Of a stretch of 64,000 nt of DNA, positions 45,564 through 53,864 are shown piece by piece. The notes under the pieces were generated by a model that was not told the origin of the DNA, did not search any database, and was given only the letters and a program-made list of their open reading frames with translations. The stretch comes from an uncultured Clostridia bacterium (GTDB lineage Bacteria; Bacillota; Clostridia; Peptostreptococcales; Anaerovoracaceae). The stretch lies in contig CALIYX010000024.1 of assembly GCA_938049335.1 (NCBI GenBank), positions 62,001-126,000 on the forward strand. The letters run 5' to 3'. The position numbers and the translations under genes are program-made. Position 1 is the first letter of the stretch; the number at the start of each line of letters is the position of its first letter.

Positions 45564-46669
45564 TGCTCCTCCTCTTTCATGCATACCTTATATCTTATTT
45601 TGATATCTTCGCCTATCTGTTGAACTTCTAAGCATCTTAGCTTAACTGCATCTCTTGGCACTTCTACTCCTATGCCTTCAACTGGACTCTTGCTACTTGC
45701 TCCACCAAATATCTTTGGTGCAATAAAGCTTTGAACTTCATTTACTATGCCTGCCCTTAGAGCACTGTCATTCAGGGTTCCTCCTCCCTCAAGGAGTATG
45801 CTATCTATTCCTTTATTTCCAATGAATGACATTAGCTTATTAAGGTCTATTCGCTTATCATCACCCAGGCAGCAAACCGTCTCTATACCCGCATCCTGAA
45901 GCCTCTTCACTTTCTCTTCTGAATACGCACTATCTGCATATGCAATTATTGTTTGCTGCTCCTTTGCACTCTTTACAATCTGGCTATCAAGAGGAATTCT
46001 TAACTTGCTATCGCATATTATTCTGACTGGGCTTTTCAGATTTTCCACTCTAGTACTTAGCATCGGATCATCGGCAAGCACAGTTCCAATCCCGACCATT
46101 ATGCCCATATATCTATGCCTCATATATTGAACTTCTCTTCTCGCCTCTTCTCCAGTAATCCACTTTGATGCACCTGTCTTTGTTGCAATCTTTCCATCAA
46201 GAGTCATTGCATATTTCATGACCACATATGGCTTTTTGGTTTTGATATAGTGGAAGAATATTGGATTTAGCTTGTCGCATTCATCCCTCATATAGTCCTC
46301 GACTACAGTGATTCCTGCCTCTCTTAATATCTCTACACCTTTCCCTGCAACCTTTGGATTTGGGTCACGTGAACCTATAACCACTCTTGCAATTTTCTGC
46401 TCTATGATAGCCTCTGTGCATGGCGGAGTCTTGCCGTGGTGACAGCAAGGTTCAAGCGTAACATACATAGTCGCACCATCAGCAGATTCCGTAAGTGAAG
46501 CAATCGCATTTCGCTCAGCATGAAGCATTCCACATCTTTCGTGATATCCTTCTCCTATGATTTTACCATCCTTTACTATGACTGCACCTACCATAGGATT
46601 TGGATTTGTGAAGCCCTCTCCTTTTCTCGCTAACTCAATCGCACGCTCCATATACTTTTGATCACTCAA
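45545..46669 (-). CDS. ribD: Riboflavin deaminase/reductase, probable TTG start
   Basis: 374 residues from TTG 46669: GAAGGA lies 6 nt upstream and this start aligns with the E. coli RibD N-terminus (six residues before the conserved YM). ATG 46705 is possible but its region is the T-run of a leader terminator. The deaminase domain has the zinc motifs HAERNAIA and PCCHHGKTPPC; the reductase domain (about 135 on) has KYAMTLDGKIA, GIGTVLADDP and LEGGGTLN. It runs steps two and three of riboflavin synthesis. First gene behind the FMN riboswitch. Confidence 0.93.
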   Translation of the reverse strand: MSDQKYMERAIELARKGEGFTNPNPMVGAVIVKDGKIIGEGYHERCGMLHAERNAIASLTESADGATMYVTLEPCCHHGKTPPCTEAIIEQKIARVVIGSRDPNPKVAGKGVEILREAGITVVEDYMRDECDKLNPIFFHYIKTKKPYVVMKYAMTLDGKIATKTGASKWITGEEARREVQYMRHRYMGIMVGIGTVLADDPMLSTRVENLKSPVRIICDSKLRIPLDSQIVKSAKEQQTIIAYADSAYSEEKVKRLQDAGIETVCCLGDDKRIDLNKLMSFIGNKGIDSILLEGGGTLNDSALRAGIVNEVQSFIAPKIFGGASSKSPVEGIGVEVPRDAVKLRCLEVQQIGEDIKIRYKVCMKEEEQCLQGL

Positions 46670-46705
46670 ATCTATTCCTTCTTTCTCCATGGAATCTAGG
46701 GACAT

Positions 46706-46736
46706 ACAAAAACCCCTGCAGAATATCTACAGGGGT
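46706..46736 (-). terminator. Second hairpin of the rib leader, next to ribD
   Basis: On the minus strand CCCCTGTAG - CAGGGG followed by TTTTTG, ending directly at ATG 46705. It can be a terminator or can mask the start region. Confidence 0.6.
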
Positions 46737-46805
46737 TAAATCAAATGCGTGTGCAATCTTGCATATATAAACAAACGCTCATATATCGCGATAAATGAGT
46801 AAAAT

Positions 46806-46837
46806 AAAAGCTCTGAAATGGAATCCCATCTCAGAGC
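46806..46837 (-). terminator. First terminator hairpin of the FMN riboswitch leader
   Basis: GCTCTGA.ATGG (46810-46821) pairs with CCAT.TCAGAGC (46826-46837), followed on the minus strand by CTTTTATTTT. Located 40 nt downstream of the aptamer, the usual place for the expression platform. Confidence 0.65.
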
Positions 46838-46875
46838 AAAGATACTACATCATTATCACAAAAATAATTGTACCA

Positions 46876-46988
46876 TCATCTTCTTCCATCCAGACTATAC
46901 TGTCGGCTCCGGAATCTAACCGGATCATGCCTTTCGGCTCGCGGGCTTTACCGCCGGTAGGGAATTACACCCTGCCCTGAAGATATCT
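46876..46988 (-). promoter_or_regulatory. FMN riboswitch (RFN element)
   Basis: On the minus strand the conserved blocks occur in order: ATCTTCAGGGCAGGGTG, TTCCCTACCGGCGGTAAAG, CCCGCGAGC, GATCCGGT, ATTCCGGAGCCGACAGT and AGTCTGGATGGAAGA. These are nearly identical to the RFN consensus. FMN binding would favour the downstream terminators and shut down ribD-ribE-ribBA-ribH. Confidence 0.97.
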
Positions 46989-47040
46989 TTTTTTAAATCA
47001 TAATACTTTATTTTTGGTTTGTAAAGTGCTATTTAAAATT

Positions 47041-47880
47041 TTATTTGTGGTGCTTGCACTTATGCTCGCCACTGTGCTCATGCTTGTGATGTCCGCATTT
47101 ATGCTCGCCACCGTGTTCTCCCTTATGATGTCCACATTTGTACTCACTCTTGTGGTGTCCGCACTTATGTTCACCGCCATGGTGGCTGCAGTTTGCGCTT
47201 TTGCCATACTCTAGTGTTCCAGCTAGGAGCTTTTCTACAGCTTCATCACAGTCACCACTTACACCTGCATATAGCTCAATTCCTACTTCTGCAAGAGCAA
47301 TCTGTGCGCCCTCTCCGATTCCGCTACAGATAACTGCATCTACTTCTGACTCCTTTAGTAGTCCAGCAATTGCACCATGTCCGCCCTCAGCTACTTCAAC
47401 TAGCTTTGACTCCTGAACCTTTCCCTCGTTTACATCGTAAATCTTAAAAGCTTTGCTGTGTCCAAAGTGTCTAAAAATCTTACCGTCCTCAAATGTTACT
47501 GCTATTCTCATTGTATTTTCACCTTTCTTATCAAAATTCTCATGTGCAAGAGCAATTCCCCTGTGCGCGTCCTCGTTTAAGTAGCGAGCATCCTTACTGC
47601 AGCAGGAATCGTCTGAAACTATATAAAGAGTCTTTCCATAGACTATAGAGTCTGCAATCTTCTTACGCACAGATTCATAGATAGCTGTTACCGTAGTCCT
47701 AGAAACATCCATTTGTCTCGCAGCTTCCTCCTGGTTTAGTCCACAGCTGTCAATTAATCGCATAGCTTCGTATTCATCAAGAGTGATATCAACACTATCA
47801 TCATTTCTAACATCCTCTGGCGCAAAGCACCTATACTCTGGAATGACGCCTATCTTTCTACTTCTTCTTGGTCTTGCCAT
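47041..47880 (-). CDS. DUF134 HTH regulator fused to a NifX/NifB-type domain with His/Cys-rich tail
   Basis: 279 residues. DUF134 part (1 to about 100): MARPRRSRKIGVIP, DEYEAMRLIDSCGLNQEEAA and the HTH MDVSRTTVTAIYESVRKKI. Dinitrogenase Fe-Mo cofactor type domain (about 124-222): MRIAVTFEDGKIFRHFGHSKAFKIY, ICSGIGEGAQIALAEVGI. Tail (231-279): four copies of [HY]KC[GK]HHK separated by Gly/Glu/His, a probable metal-binding segment. An internal AAGGTG with ATG 47511 could start the second domain alone. The promoter has two GACATATGTC palindromes, so autoregulation by the HTH is likely. Cognate metal or redox signal is unknown. Confidence 0.85.
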   Translation of the reverse strand: MARPRRSRKIGVIPEYRCFAPEDVRNDDSVDITLDEYEAMRLIDSCGLNQEEAARQMDVSRTTVTAIYESVRKKIADSIVYGKTLYIVSDDSCCSKDARYLNEDAHRGIALAHENFDKKGENTMRIAVTFEDGKIFRHFGHSKAFKIYDVNEGKVQESKLVEVAEGGHGAIAGLLKESEVDAVICSGIGEGAQIALAEVGIELYAGVSGDCDEAVEKLLAGTLEYGKSANCSHHGGEHKCGHHKSEYKCGHHKGEHGGEHKCGHHKHEHSGEHKCKHHK

Positions 47881-47903
47881 GATTTTCTCCCAAAATAATT
47901 ATT

Positions 47904-47943
47904 GACATATGTCTATAATACACCATTTTTCGACATATGTCAA
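47904..47943 (-). promoter_or_regulatory. Promoter and twin-palindrome operator of the DUF134-NifX gene
   Basis: Minus strand -35 TTGACA (47943-47938), 17-bp spacer, -10 TATTAT (47920-47915). Perfect 10-bp palindrome GACATATGTC at 47932-47941 overlaps the -35, and an identical one at 47904-47913 lies at the expected transcription start, 28 bp away. The layout fits repression by a dimeric regulator. Confidence 0.7.
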
Positions 47944-47959
47944 TATTAAAATTCACTAT

Positions 47960-48979
47960 TTATTTATAAAGTTTATCTATATTTGTTTCAAAGGCATCGT
48001 TAATTTCATCTATTGACTCTGAAATTTCAAGCTTTATGCTCCATATATTTGAAGCATCATCCTTGTCTAAATTCGTATATGCAAACAGAAGCTTTCTAAT
48101 AGCTTTGATATATGAGTTCATCAAAACATATAACTCATTTGCACTAGATGGAACTTCATCAAGGTAATTGAAAATCTTTTCTATTATCCTATTGAAGCAC
48201 TCAGTTTTAATATCAAATTCATCGCCATCAAGATTTTTACATATATCTACATCCTTTAGAAATATCTCTCCGTCCTCTCTTATAGCTACTGCCATCTGAG
48301 CCTGTAGCTTTTCATCTTTGACATCAACTGATACATTAGAGCTATTCCTATACCTTTTGATATATGAGTATCTGCTGTACATTCTATCCGTCAAAATCAG
48401 AGTTTTAAAGTCATCATCAAACCTTGCATAAGGAAGCATTCCATCATCTATCATATTGTGCAGATTAAGCAAGGTCTCCTCGTATCTTTCGCCCGCATAC
48501 TCAGCCAGTTCATTTACTCCGTAATACTCCTCTGGGCCTATTATTTTGGCATACTTATCAAAGGTCTCTATGAGCTTTAACTTCTTCATTCCGACTGCGA
48601 AGAAATAGAGGCAAGCTACTGCTACAACTATTAGAAGCATTGAAAGTCCAACTAGCATCCTTATACCTAGAAGAAAACCTGTAAGACCTATCGCGATACA
48701 AGAAATTGATGAAAGTACTGTAAGCACAATAGAAACTGCTATTGCTATGGTCACGAGTCCTGAATTTGGTTTCTTCATACTGAAATATGTCGTATTAGAC
48801 CTATCAAAATCACTATAGCTTCTACTATAGTTTGTATATGTTGTTTCCTTACCAAAGAATAAATCGATTTGATTCTTTATATCCCTGCTCAGCGTCCTAT
48901 AGTTTTCACTCTGTACCGCTGAGTTGACTGTGTCTAATATTCCGTCACCAAGGTTAATAAGGCGTTTTATCTGTTCCAT
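47960..48979 (-). CDS. XpaC-like membrane protein (5-bromo-4-chloroindolyl phosphate hydrolysis family)
   Basis: 339 residues. Soluble N-terminus, two adjacent membrane spans at about 76-127, then a cytoplasmic helical region with YYGVNELAEYAGERYEETLLNLHNMI (in part) and ILTDRMYSR. The layout of two central spans followed by a helical XpaC domain fits the family, whose biochemical role is not established. GGAGAG precedes ATG. It lies 80 bp upstream of the DUF134-NifX gene and is probably separately expressed. Confidence 0.6.
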   Translation of the reverse strand: MEQIKRLINLGDGILDTVNSAVQSENYRTLSRDIKNQIDLFFGKETTYTNYSRSYSDFDRSNTTYFSMKKPNSGLVTIAIAVSIVLTVLSSISCIAIGLTGFLLGIRMLVGLSMLLIVVAVACLYFFAVGMKKLKLIETFDKYAKIIGPEEYYGVNELAEYAGERYEETLLNLHNMIDDGMLPYARFDDDFKTLILTDRMYSRYSYIKRYRNSSNVSVDVKDEKLQAQMAVAIREDGEIFLKDVDICKNLDGDEFDIKTECFNRIIEKIFNYLDEVPSSANELYVLMNSYIKAIRKLLFAYTNLDKDDASNIWSIKLEISESIDEINDAFETNIDKLYK

Positions 48980-49097
48980 TTTGCTCTCCGATTAGCCATT
49001 AATATTTTGTTCATTATACTTTTTATATAAGTTCAAGTCAACGACGGGCTTGATTTCCCCTTTTTCTCAGGTAAAATCATGAATCTCTAATGTGATA

Positions 49098-49132
49098 AAA
49101 ATAAAAAGACCAATATGCAAAGCAAATTGGTC
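49098..49132 (-). terminator. Terminator after the LysR gene
   Basis: GACCAAT (49108-49114) pairs with ATTGGTC (49126-49132); on the minus strand it is followed by TTTTTATTTT. Confidence 0.75.
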
Positions 49133-49159
49133 CGTATTAAACATATTCTATATTTCTTT

Positions 49160-50059
49160 CTATATTTCTTCCTTTGGATACTTCTCAGAAATCCACTCCT
49201 GAGTGTACTTGATAAACTCTTTGGTTGAAGCTGTAAGATGATTTTGGTTCTTAACTGCAATTCCGAGAGTTCTCTGCTCTCCAGAAGCAAGAGGTCTAAT
49301 CGCAATGTTTCTTGATGTCTTCTCAACTATCATCTGTGGAAGCAGCGTAACGCCAAGTCCCTTCTCAACCATTGCAACAACAGCGTAGTCGTTCATCTCA
49401 GCAAACCTTACATTTGGCTTAACCTTATGTTTGTTAAACACCTCTGCAATCTCGCTAACATCGCTGAAGGAACTGTCATTAAGCTTGATGTAATCATACT
49501 TAACTAGATCATCAATAGCAATTTTCTCCTCTGCAGCAAGTGGATGGTCTGCTGGAACTACAGCAACCATAGGGTCCTTGTGTAGCGGATATGTAACAAA
49601 CGGAGTTTCCTCTGAAAGGCTCATAAATGCACAGTCAACTCTGCCACTGCGAACCCAGTCCTCGCTCTCTACATCGGAGCCATGAAGAAGCTCAAAGCGA
49701 ACTAGCGGATAATCCTTCTCAAACTTAGCAATTATGCTAGGAAGCCACTGAACAGATACGCTTGTAAAAGTTGAAATTCTAATTAGCCCTGACTCAAGTC
49801 TATGTATGTCGTTGAGCTTGCGATATAGATTGTCATATGACTGGCATATCTCCTCAAAATAAGGCATTAACTCCTCACCATCAGCAGTTGCATATGCACC
49901 GCTCTTCTCTCTTACAAGAAGCTTAAGGTTGCAGTCTGACTCAAGTGAATTGAGTAGATGCGTTATTCCTGACTGAGTATATCCCAAATCCTCAGCTGCA
50001 CGAGTAAGATTTCCGAGTTCAATTGTCTTCAAGAAAGCCTGATATTGCGAAATACTCAT
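49160..50059 (-). CDS. LysR-family transcriptional regulator
   Basis: 299 residues from ATG 50059 (GGAGGTTTTA upstream). The N-terminal winged helix has QYQAFLKTIELGNLTRAAEDLGYTQSGITHLLNSLE (listed in part: NLTRAAEDLGYTQSG); the C-terminal part is a periplasmic-binding-type effector domain with RISTFTSVSVQWLP and AVVPADHPLA. Located next to the citXG gene, so control of the lyase maturation genes is plausible but not shown. A T-N11-A box lies in its own promoter. Confidence 0.88.
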   Translation of the reverse strand: MSISQYQAFLKTIELGNLTRAAEDLGYTQSGITHLLNSLESDCNLKLLVREKSGAYATADGEELMPYFEEICQSYDNLYRKLNDIHRLESGLIRISTFTSVSVQWLPSIIAKFEKDYPLVRFELLHGSDVESEDWVRSGRVDCAFMSLSEETPFVTYPLHKDPMVAVVPADHPLAAEEKIAIDDLVKYDYIKLNDSSFSDVSEIAEVFNKHKVKPNVRFAEMNDYAVVAMVEKGLGVTLLPQMIVEKTSRNIAIRPLASGEQRTLGIAVKNQNHLTASTKEFIKYTQEWISEKYPKEEI

Positions 50060-50094
50060 TAAAACCTCCAAATATACGCTAAATTCTAAATTAA

Positions 50095-50109
50095 ATTAGT
50101 TAAGCTAAT
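50095..50109 (-). promoter_or_regulatory. LysR-type box in the lysR promoter
   Basis: ATTAG-N5-CTAAT, extended to AATTAG-N5-CTAATT, holds the T-N11-A pattern. It lies 36 bp upstream of the LysR start codon, where autoregulatory sites are usual. The 195 bp between this gene and citXG also holds a palindrome ACTCATATGAGT (50239-50250) followed by T5 on the plus strand. Confidence 0.5.
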
Positions 50110-50266
50110 TATTTTGATAATAAAACAGTGCTTTACTAATTGTATATCCCAAATTATAATTCTTTTGCTTTAACAAATCAATAGATAAAATTCAAAGCTG
50201 TCTAGCTATTGAACTTCCCTAAAAATCAGTGCTTGCATACTCATATGAGTTTTTAATTCATCTAGT

Positions 50267-51631
50267 CTACCAAAGCTCAGACCCTAGGTGATTTTTTATT
50301 TTTTGAAGAAGAAGACTTTGTGCATAGATATCAGCTGTTCCACCAGGACTTAAATTCATCTCGATAAAAACATCGTCAAGCTCCTCTAAGGCCTTTACAA
50401 GCATATCATCATCTAGTTTTCTAATCCTTCTCGCCTCGGTCTTAGCAAGTTCTAGCCCCTTCCTGCCACCTCTATGTATCAAATTGCTGTCATCAGCTTT
50501 TTCCAAAATAAATAAAAAGCTTCTCAGCTTGGCAGTCAAAGTAGGCATGCCGTATTTATTAACCAAATCCTCAAGATAGCAAGCACCAGCAAAGGCTGTA
50601 GGAAACCCTTTCACGGCTTCATCCTCTGCACCGCATCTGCCGAAAGTCTCTCTAGCTAGTTCTCCATTTGATTTTACCAGCAATATTTTTGTGGTTTCTA
50701 CACGCTTATTACATTCTAAATCGCTAGGGCATTTCTTCAGCTCAAAAAGGCCTTTCGCGATTTTTCGCGCTTTATCTCTTAGACTTCCTCCATGCTTTAG
50801 ATAGTTTCCTAAGGCGGAAAGCAAGATACCCATTCCGTATATTGCACCCCTGTGAGTATTTACGCCAGAAGTGAGGCGCATCATCTTTTTTTCTGCTGCT
50901 ATTCCTAGATTTCTAAGCTTTATGAATTCACAATGATTTGACAAATTCATATCAAAACCTAAACGAAGAGAGTCTTCAAAATAGCCTTCTAAAGACATCG
51001 CACTTCTAAGCATCATATCAAAGTCCATATCGCTGTGAGCACCGCAGTTTCTTTGATCTACAAGACCAGGCTTTGGTGTTAGCTCAAGCTCTTCCTTTAG
51101 TGCACTCACAGCTAGCTTTGATATCTTATCTGATGCAAAATCTAAAAGTATATTCTGCGTCTTAAAGACCACGTCACCAAGGCCGTGAGCCCTCGCTCTG
51201 CTGCATTCAAATACAGGTCCTCCGCATACAAGGCATTTTCGACCTTTTGCATCAGGCCTTCTAATAAGCATTCCTATAGCATCTGTAACATCTAAGTCGA
51301 GAAGCCTTCCAACTGGAAGCTCCTCCTCTATTGCAAGACACTTTGACTTGATTAGCTCTTCTTCTAAATCAAATACAAGTAAAGCAAAACACCCTGTGAA
51401 GTCACGCTTCACAAGGCTTTTTATCGGTTCGCCTAGCTCCTTAATGAGTCTAGAATATCCGTATTCAAAGGCTAAATCTACTAAAGGACTTCTCTTGATT
51501 TCCCCAGCGATGTTCATGGAAATGGTTACGACCGGCATTTTATATCTGTCTATGAACTCTGACTTAAGAAGCGCCTTCTCGTCTCTTGACTTAAGAAGCT
51601 CTGCAAGCTCTACCTTCCTTATTTCGTACAT
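50267..51631 (-). CDS. citXG: CitX-CitG fusion: apo-lyase phosphoribosyl-dephospho-CoA transferase / triphosphoribosyl-dephospho-CoA synthase
   Basis: 454 residues. CitX part (1 to about 170) has VVTISMNIAGEIKRS, the ACP transferase core and GRKCLVCGGPVFECSRARAH. CitG part (about 170-454) has ELTPKPGLVDQRNCGAHSDMDFDMM, NTHRGAIYGMG and LSPGGTADIYAQSL, all family motifs. CitG makes the prosthetic group precursor from ATP and dephospho-CoA; CitX attaches it to the CitD serine. With citC it forms the maturation set for the lyase encoded divergently. No truncation. Confidence 0.92.
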   Translation of the reverse strand: MYEIRKVELAELLKSRDEKALLKSEFIDRYKMPVVTISMNIAGEIKRSPLVDLAFEYGYSRLIKELGEPIKSLVKRDFTGCFALLVFDLEEELIKSKCLAIEEELPVGRLLDLDVTDAIGMLIRRPDAKGRKCLVCGGPVFECSRARAHGLGDVVFKTQNILLDFASDKISKLAVSALKEELELTPKPGLVDQRNCGAHSDMDFDMMLRSAMSLEGYFEDSLRLGFDMNLSNHCEFIKLRNLGIAAEKKMMRLTSGVNTHRGAIYGMGILLSALGNYLKHGGSLRDKARKIAKGLFELKKCPSDLECNKRVETTKILLVKSNGELARETFGRCGAEDEAVKGFPTAFAGACYLEDLVNKYGMPTLTAKLRSFLFILEKADDSNLIHRGGRKGLELAKTEARRIRKLDDDMLVKALEELDDVFIEMNLSPGGTADIYAQSLLLQKIKNHLGSELW

Positions 51632-51643
51632 GCTTTAAAAGTC

Positions 51644-52591
51644 CTATTTTATCATAACTGACATAGGCTCGTTTACGCTGTCTAATGACTTTAGCTTTTC
51701 TAGAGAATTTTCACCAACGCAGCCCACCATTAAGTAGCGCTTGTTAATAACGTCATAGATGAAGTGGTGAAGAAGGTGAAACTCCTTAATCATATTGGTG
51801 TTTGAAACATGAGTACGCGGTCCCGTACAAGGATGGATAAGGTCTCCAATTTTAATATGGTTATCATCGTAGTATGAAACTGGTATTTCTCTTTTTATGA
51901 CATCGTTAACCTTATTTTCTAAATCTACAAGATCAAAGTTAGGCTGATAATCTGGAAATGCCACTATGAAACCGTGCCTGATATCATCGTGTGTACATCT
52001 TGAAATTTCATCCTTAGGCATGAAGTACTCACAGATGTCCTCTGCAGTATGCGCCATGAGTCTATACGGAAGAGATGTGTAGACCATCTCGTAGATTTCA
52101 TCCGGAAATGGACCAAAAATTCTAGGCCTTGTCAAAACAATTTCCTCACCCACACCAATTAGAAGGTCAGCGTTCATATTAAGCATAGGATATACTATGT
52201 CAAAGTGCTCAACGATTACACGCTTTCCCCTTTTGATAGCCTGAAGAATCGCTCCTGCCAAAACTGAAAGCTGGTGAAATCCCATCTCAAAGCGAATATC
52301 AAGATGATAAGTATGAGGCGTGAAGAAGCCTTGCTCATAGTCCTGCTGAAGAATTGGAAGCGGTCTAACATTCACCCCATCATCGTCGTTTGTAAGCTCA
52401 AGACCTGGGAACATTCCTTTTATGAGTGCACTCTTTCCTGAGCCAGCCTCACCAATAACACCAATGAGCTTATCAAATGGTGAAAGGTACTGCTGCGCTA
52501 GCTGAATGCCAAGTCCGTAAATTCTCGACCTTCCTCTAGGTGCGTAGTATGTAGTAAACAGGTGACTCCTTAATTTATCGCTATGTTCCAT
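51644..52591 (-). CDS. P-loop nucleotide-binding protein of unknown function in the lyase maturation cluster
   Basis: 315 residues. Walker A-like GEAGSGKSALIKG near residues 42-54 (canonical GxxGxGKS), a following hydrophobic strand RVIVEHFDIVYP, and a second part (about 180-315) with MAHTAEDICEYF, HPCTGPRTHVSNT and LHHFIYDVINKRYLMVGC. From memory, similar proteins are labelled 'alanine-tRNA synthetase second additional domain'; I could not verify that. GGAGATAAT upstream; it sits between citC and citXG with tight spacing, so a role in lyase prosthetic group handling is inferred from position alone. Confidence 0.7.
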   Translation of the reverse strand: MEHSDKLRSHLFTTYYAPRGRSRIYGLGIQLAQQYLSPFDKLIGVIGEAGSGKSALIKGMFPGLELTNDDDGVNVRPLPILQQDYEQGFFTPHTYHLDIRFEMGFHQLSVLAGAILQAIKRGKRVIVEHFDIVYPMLNMNADLLIGVGEEIVLTRPRIFGPFPDEIYEMVYTSLPYRLMAHTAEDICEYFMPKDEISRCTHDDIRHGFIVAFPDYQPNFDLVDLENKVNDVIKREIPVSYYDDNHIKIGDLIHPCTGPRTHVSNTNMIKEFHLLHHFIYDVINKRYLMVGCVGENSLEKLKSLDSVNEPMSVMIK

Positions 52592-52650
52592 ATTATCTCC
52601 TTTTCTCTATAATCTCCTGCGATTTAGCAAATCGCATCCGTCTATCAAAA

Positions 52651-53706
52651 TTATCTCTCGCTCTTTTTCATTAAAAATTCAAAGCTTGTTTCCGGCAAAA
52701 GTGCCCTAAGCTTTTGGCTTACGTCCTTGGCATCTGCCTTAGCATCTTTTAGTTCATCAAATAGCATTCTTACCCTGCTTGCGCTAATCGGCTCGCCTAG
52801 TACCTCTGCTCTTTCGACTTCTATAGCTTCTATACCCTTTTTCGGCAAGTAAATCTTCATCGACTCATTATATTTTCTTGTCGTTTCAGACAGGGGCTCG
52901 CTTCCAAAGAAGCGCTTTGATATACCAAGCTCTTTAGCGAATATCCCGCTGAAGATTTCAAGATCTAGCTCGCATTTGATGCGTGAAACCTCCGTCTTAT
53001 CTTTGATGAAGTACTGCGGAAAGCTTGCCTTTGATACAAGGTATGGTCCTGTTTGTGCAACAAATACATTATCTAAGTCTGCGCAGCCCTTTTTTACAAG
53101 TTCAAACCGCTCATCAAAGCTAAACTCGCTAGCCTCCTCTGATACGACAAATACATATAGGACATCACACTGTTTCGCCGCTTCTTCTATGAGGTATCTG
53201 TGCCCTAGTGTAAAAGGATTGCAGTTCATGACTGCAGCTCCTCTTATTTCAGCAGCTGAGAATTTATCAAATGCTCTTCCCTTTTCGGCATAGGCCTTTT
53301 CTATATGCTTAATAGCAAAGCGCTTAGCCTCGCCCTTTTCCCTTTCTAAGAGCACTACATCCTTAGTTTTTGCAAGTCTATGAAAGAATAACGACTCAAA
53401 CAGAGCAGTATTCTCAGGCTTGGTATAAACTAGCAGTTCCTTCACTCCATCTTGGAAAGCATCCTGCCATAGGGCTCCCATAAGCGCGCTCATATACCCG
53501 CTTCCTCTAGCCTCCTCGCTGACAGCTATACACTTTAGTAGATATTTAGCTCTTGAACCAGTCGCAACTAAATTTCCATCTTCCATTATGCAGACGGTCG
53601 TATCAATATCATCGTCTAAATCAAGGCCCGAAGATGCTAGAAAGTTTTTCACTTTATTAAGTTTACTTTGGCCTTCTTTAGTGCCTTTTATGATTTCTAT
53701 ATCCAT
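52651..53706 (-). CDS. citC: [Citrate/citramalate lyase] ligase
   Basis: 351 residues. N-terminal GNAT-like domain (about 1-125, AVSEEARGSGYMSALMG) and C-terminal nucleotidyltransferase domain with MNCNPFTLGHRYLIEEA, the HxGH-type motif, and SASRVRMLF. It activates the lyase by acetylating the CitD prosthetic group with acetate and ATP. First gene of the minus-strand set citC, P-loop gene, citXG, divergent from citD. Confidence 0.92.
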   Translation of the reverse strand: MDIEIIKGTKEGQSKLNKVKNFLASSGLDLDDDIDTTVCIMEDGNLVATGSRAKYLLKCIAVSEEARGSGYMSALMGALWQDAFQDGVKELLVYTKPENTALFESLFFHRLAKTKDVVLLEREKGEAKRFAIKHIEKAYAEKGRAFDKFSAAEIRGAAVMNCNPFTLGHRYLIEEAAKQCDVLYVFVVSEEASEFSFDERFELVKKGCADLDNVFVAQTGPYLVSKASFPQYFIKDKTEVSRIKCELDLEIFSGIFAKELGISKRFFGSEPLSETTRKYNESMKIYLPKKGIEAIEVERAEVLGEPISASRVRMLFDELKDAKADAKDVSQKLRALLPETSFEFLMKKSER

Positions 53707-53781
53707 AGCTGCTCCAAGCGATTTTACCTTTGATGTTCTATTTATAAACCTTAGTATATCCTAAAAAAAGATATTTGCAAA

Positions 53782-53832
53782 TTGAAAAATGATACATTGT
53801 ATTATATAATATCGTTAATTGATATAATACAA
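53782..53832 (+). promoter_or_regulatory. citD promoter with overlapping inverted repeat
   Basis: -35 TTGAAA (53782-53787), 17-bp spacer, -10 TATAAT (53805-53810). TTGTATTATAT (53797-53807) and ATATAATACAA (53822-53832) form an 11-bp inverted repeat, and ATTGTATTATATA at 53796-53808 covers the -10. A near-identical 13-mer occurs at the glmS promoter. Confidence 0.6.
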
Positions 53833-53864
53833 TTATGTAACAATGTCTACTGGAGGATATCGAC

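Noticed and set aside
46780..46985. Short plus-strand frame across the FMN riboswitch
   Set aside because: The sequence is a highly conserved RNA element on the minus strand; the frame has no start signal and no family resemblance.
47014..47214. Plus-strand open frame rich in Leu/Val/Met resembling a membrane protein
   Set aside because: It is the complement of the His/Cys tail codons of the DUF134-NifX gene and has no ribosome site.
50239..50250. Palindrome ACTCATATGAGT as terminator of citXG
   Set aside because: It has no loop, and its T-run lies on the plus strand, opposite to the citXG transcript; left as an unexplained palindrome.
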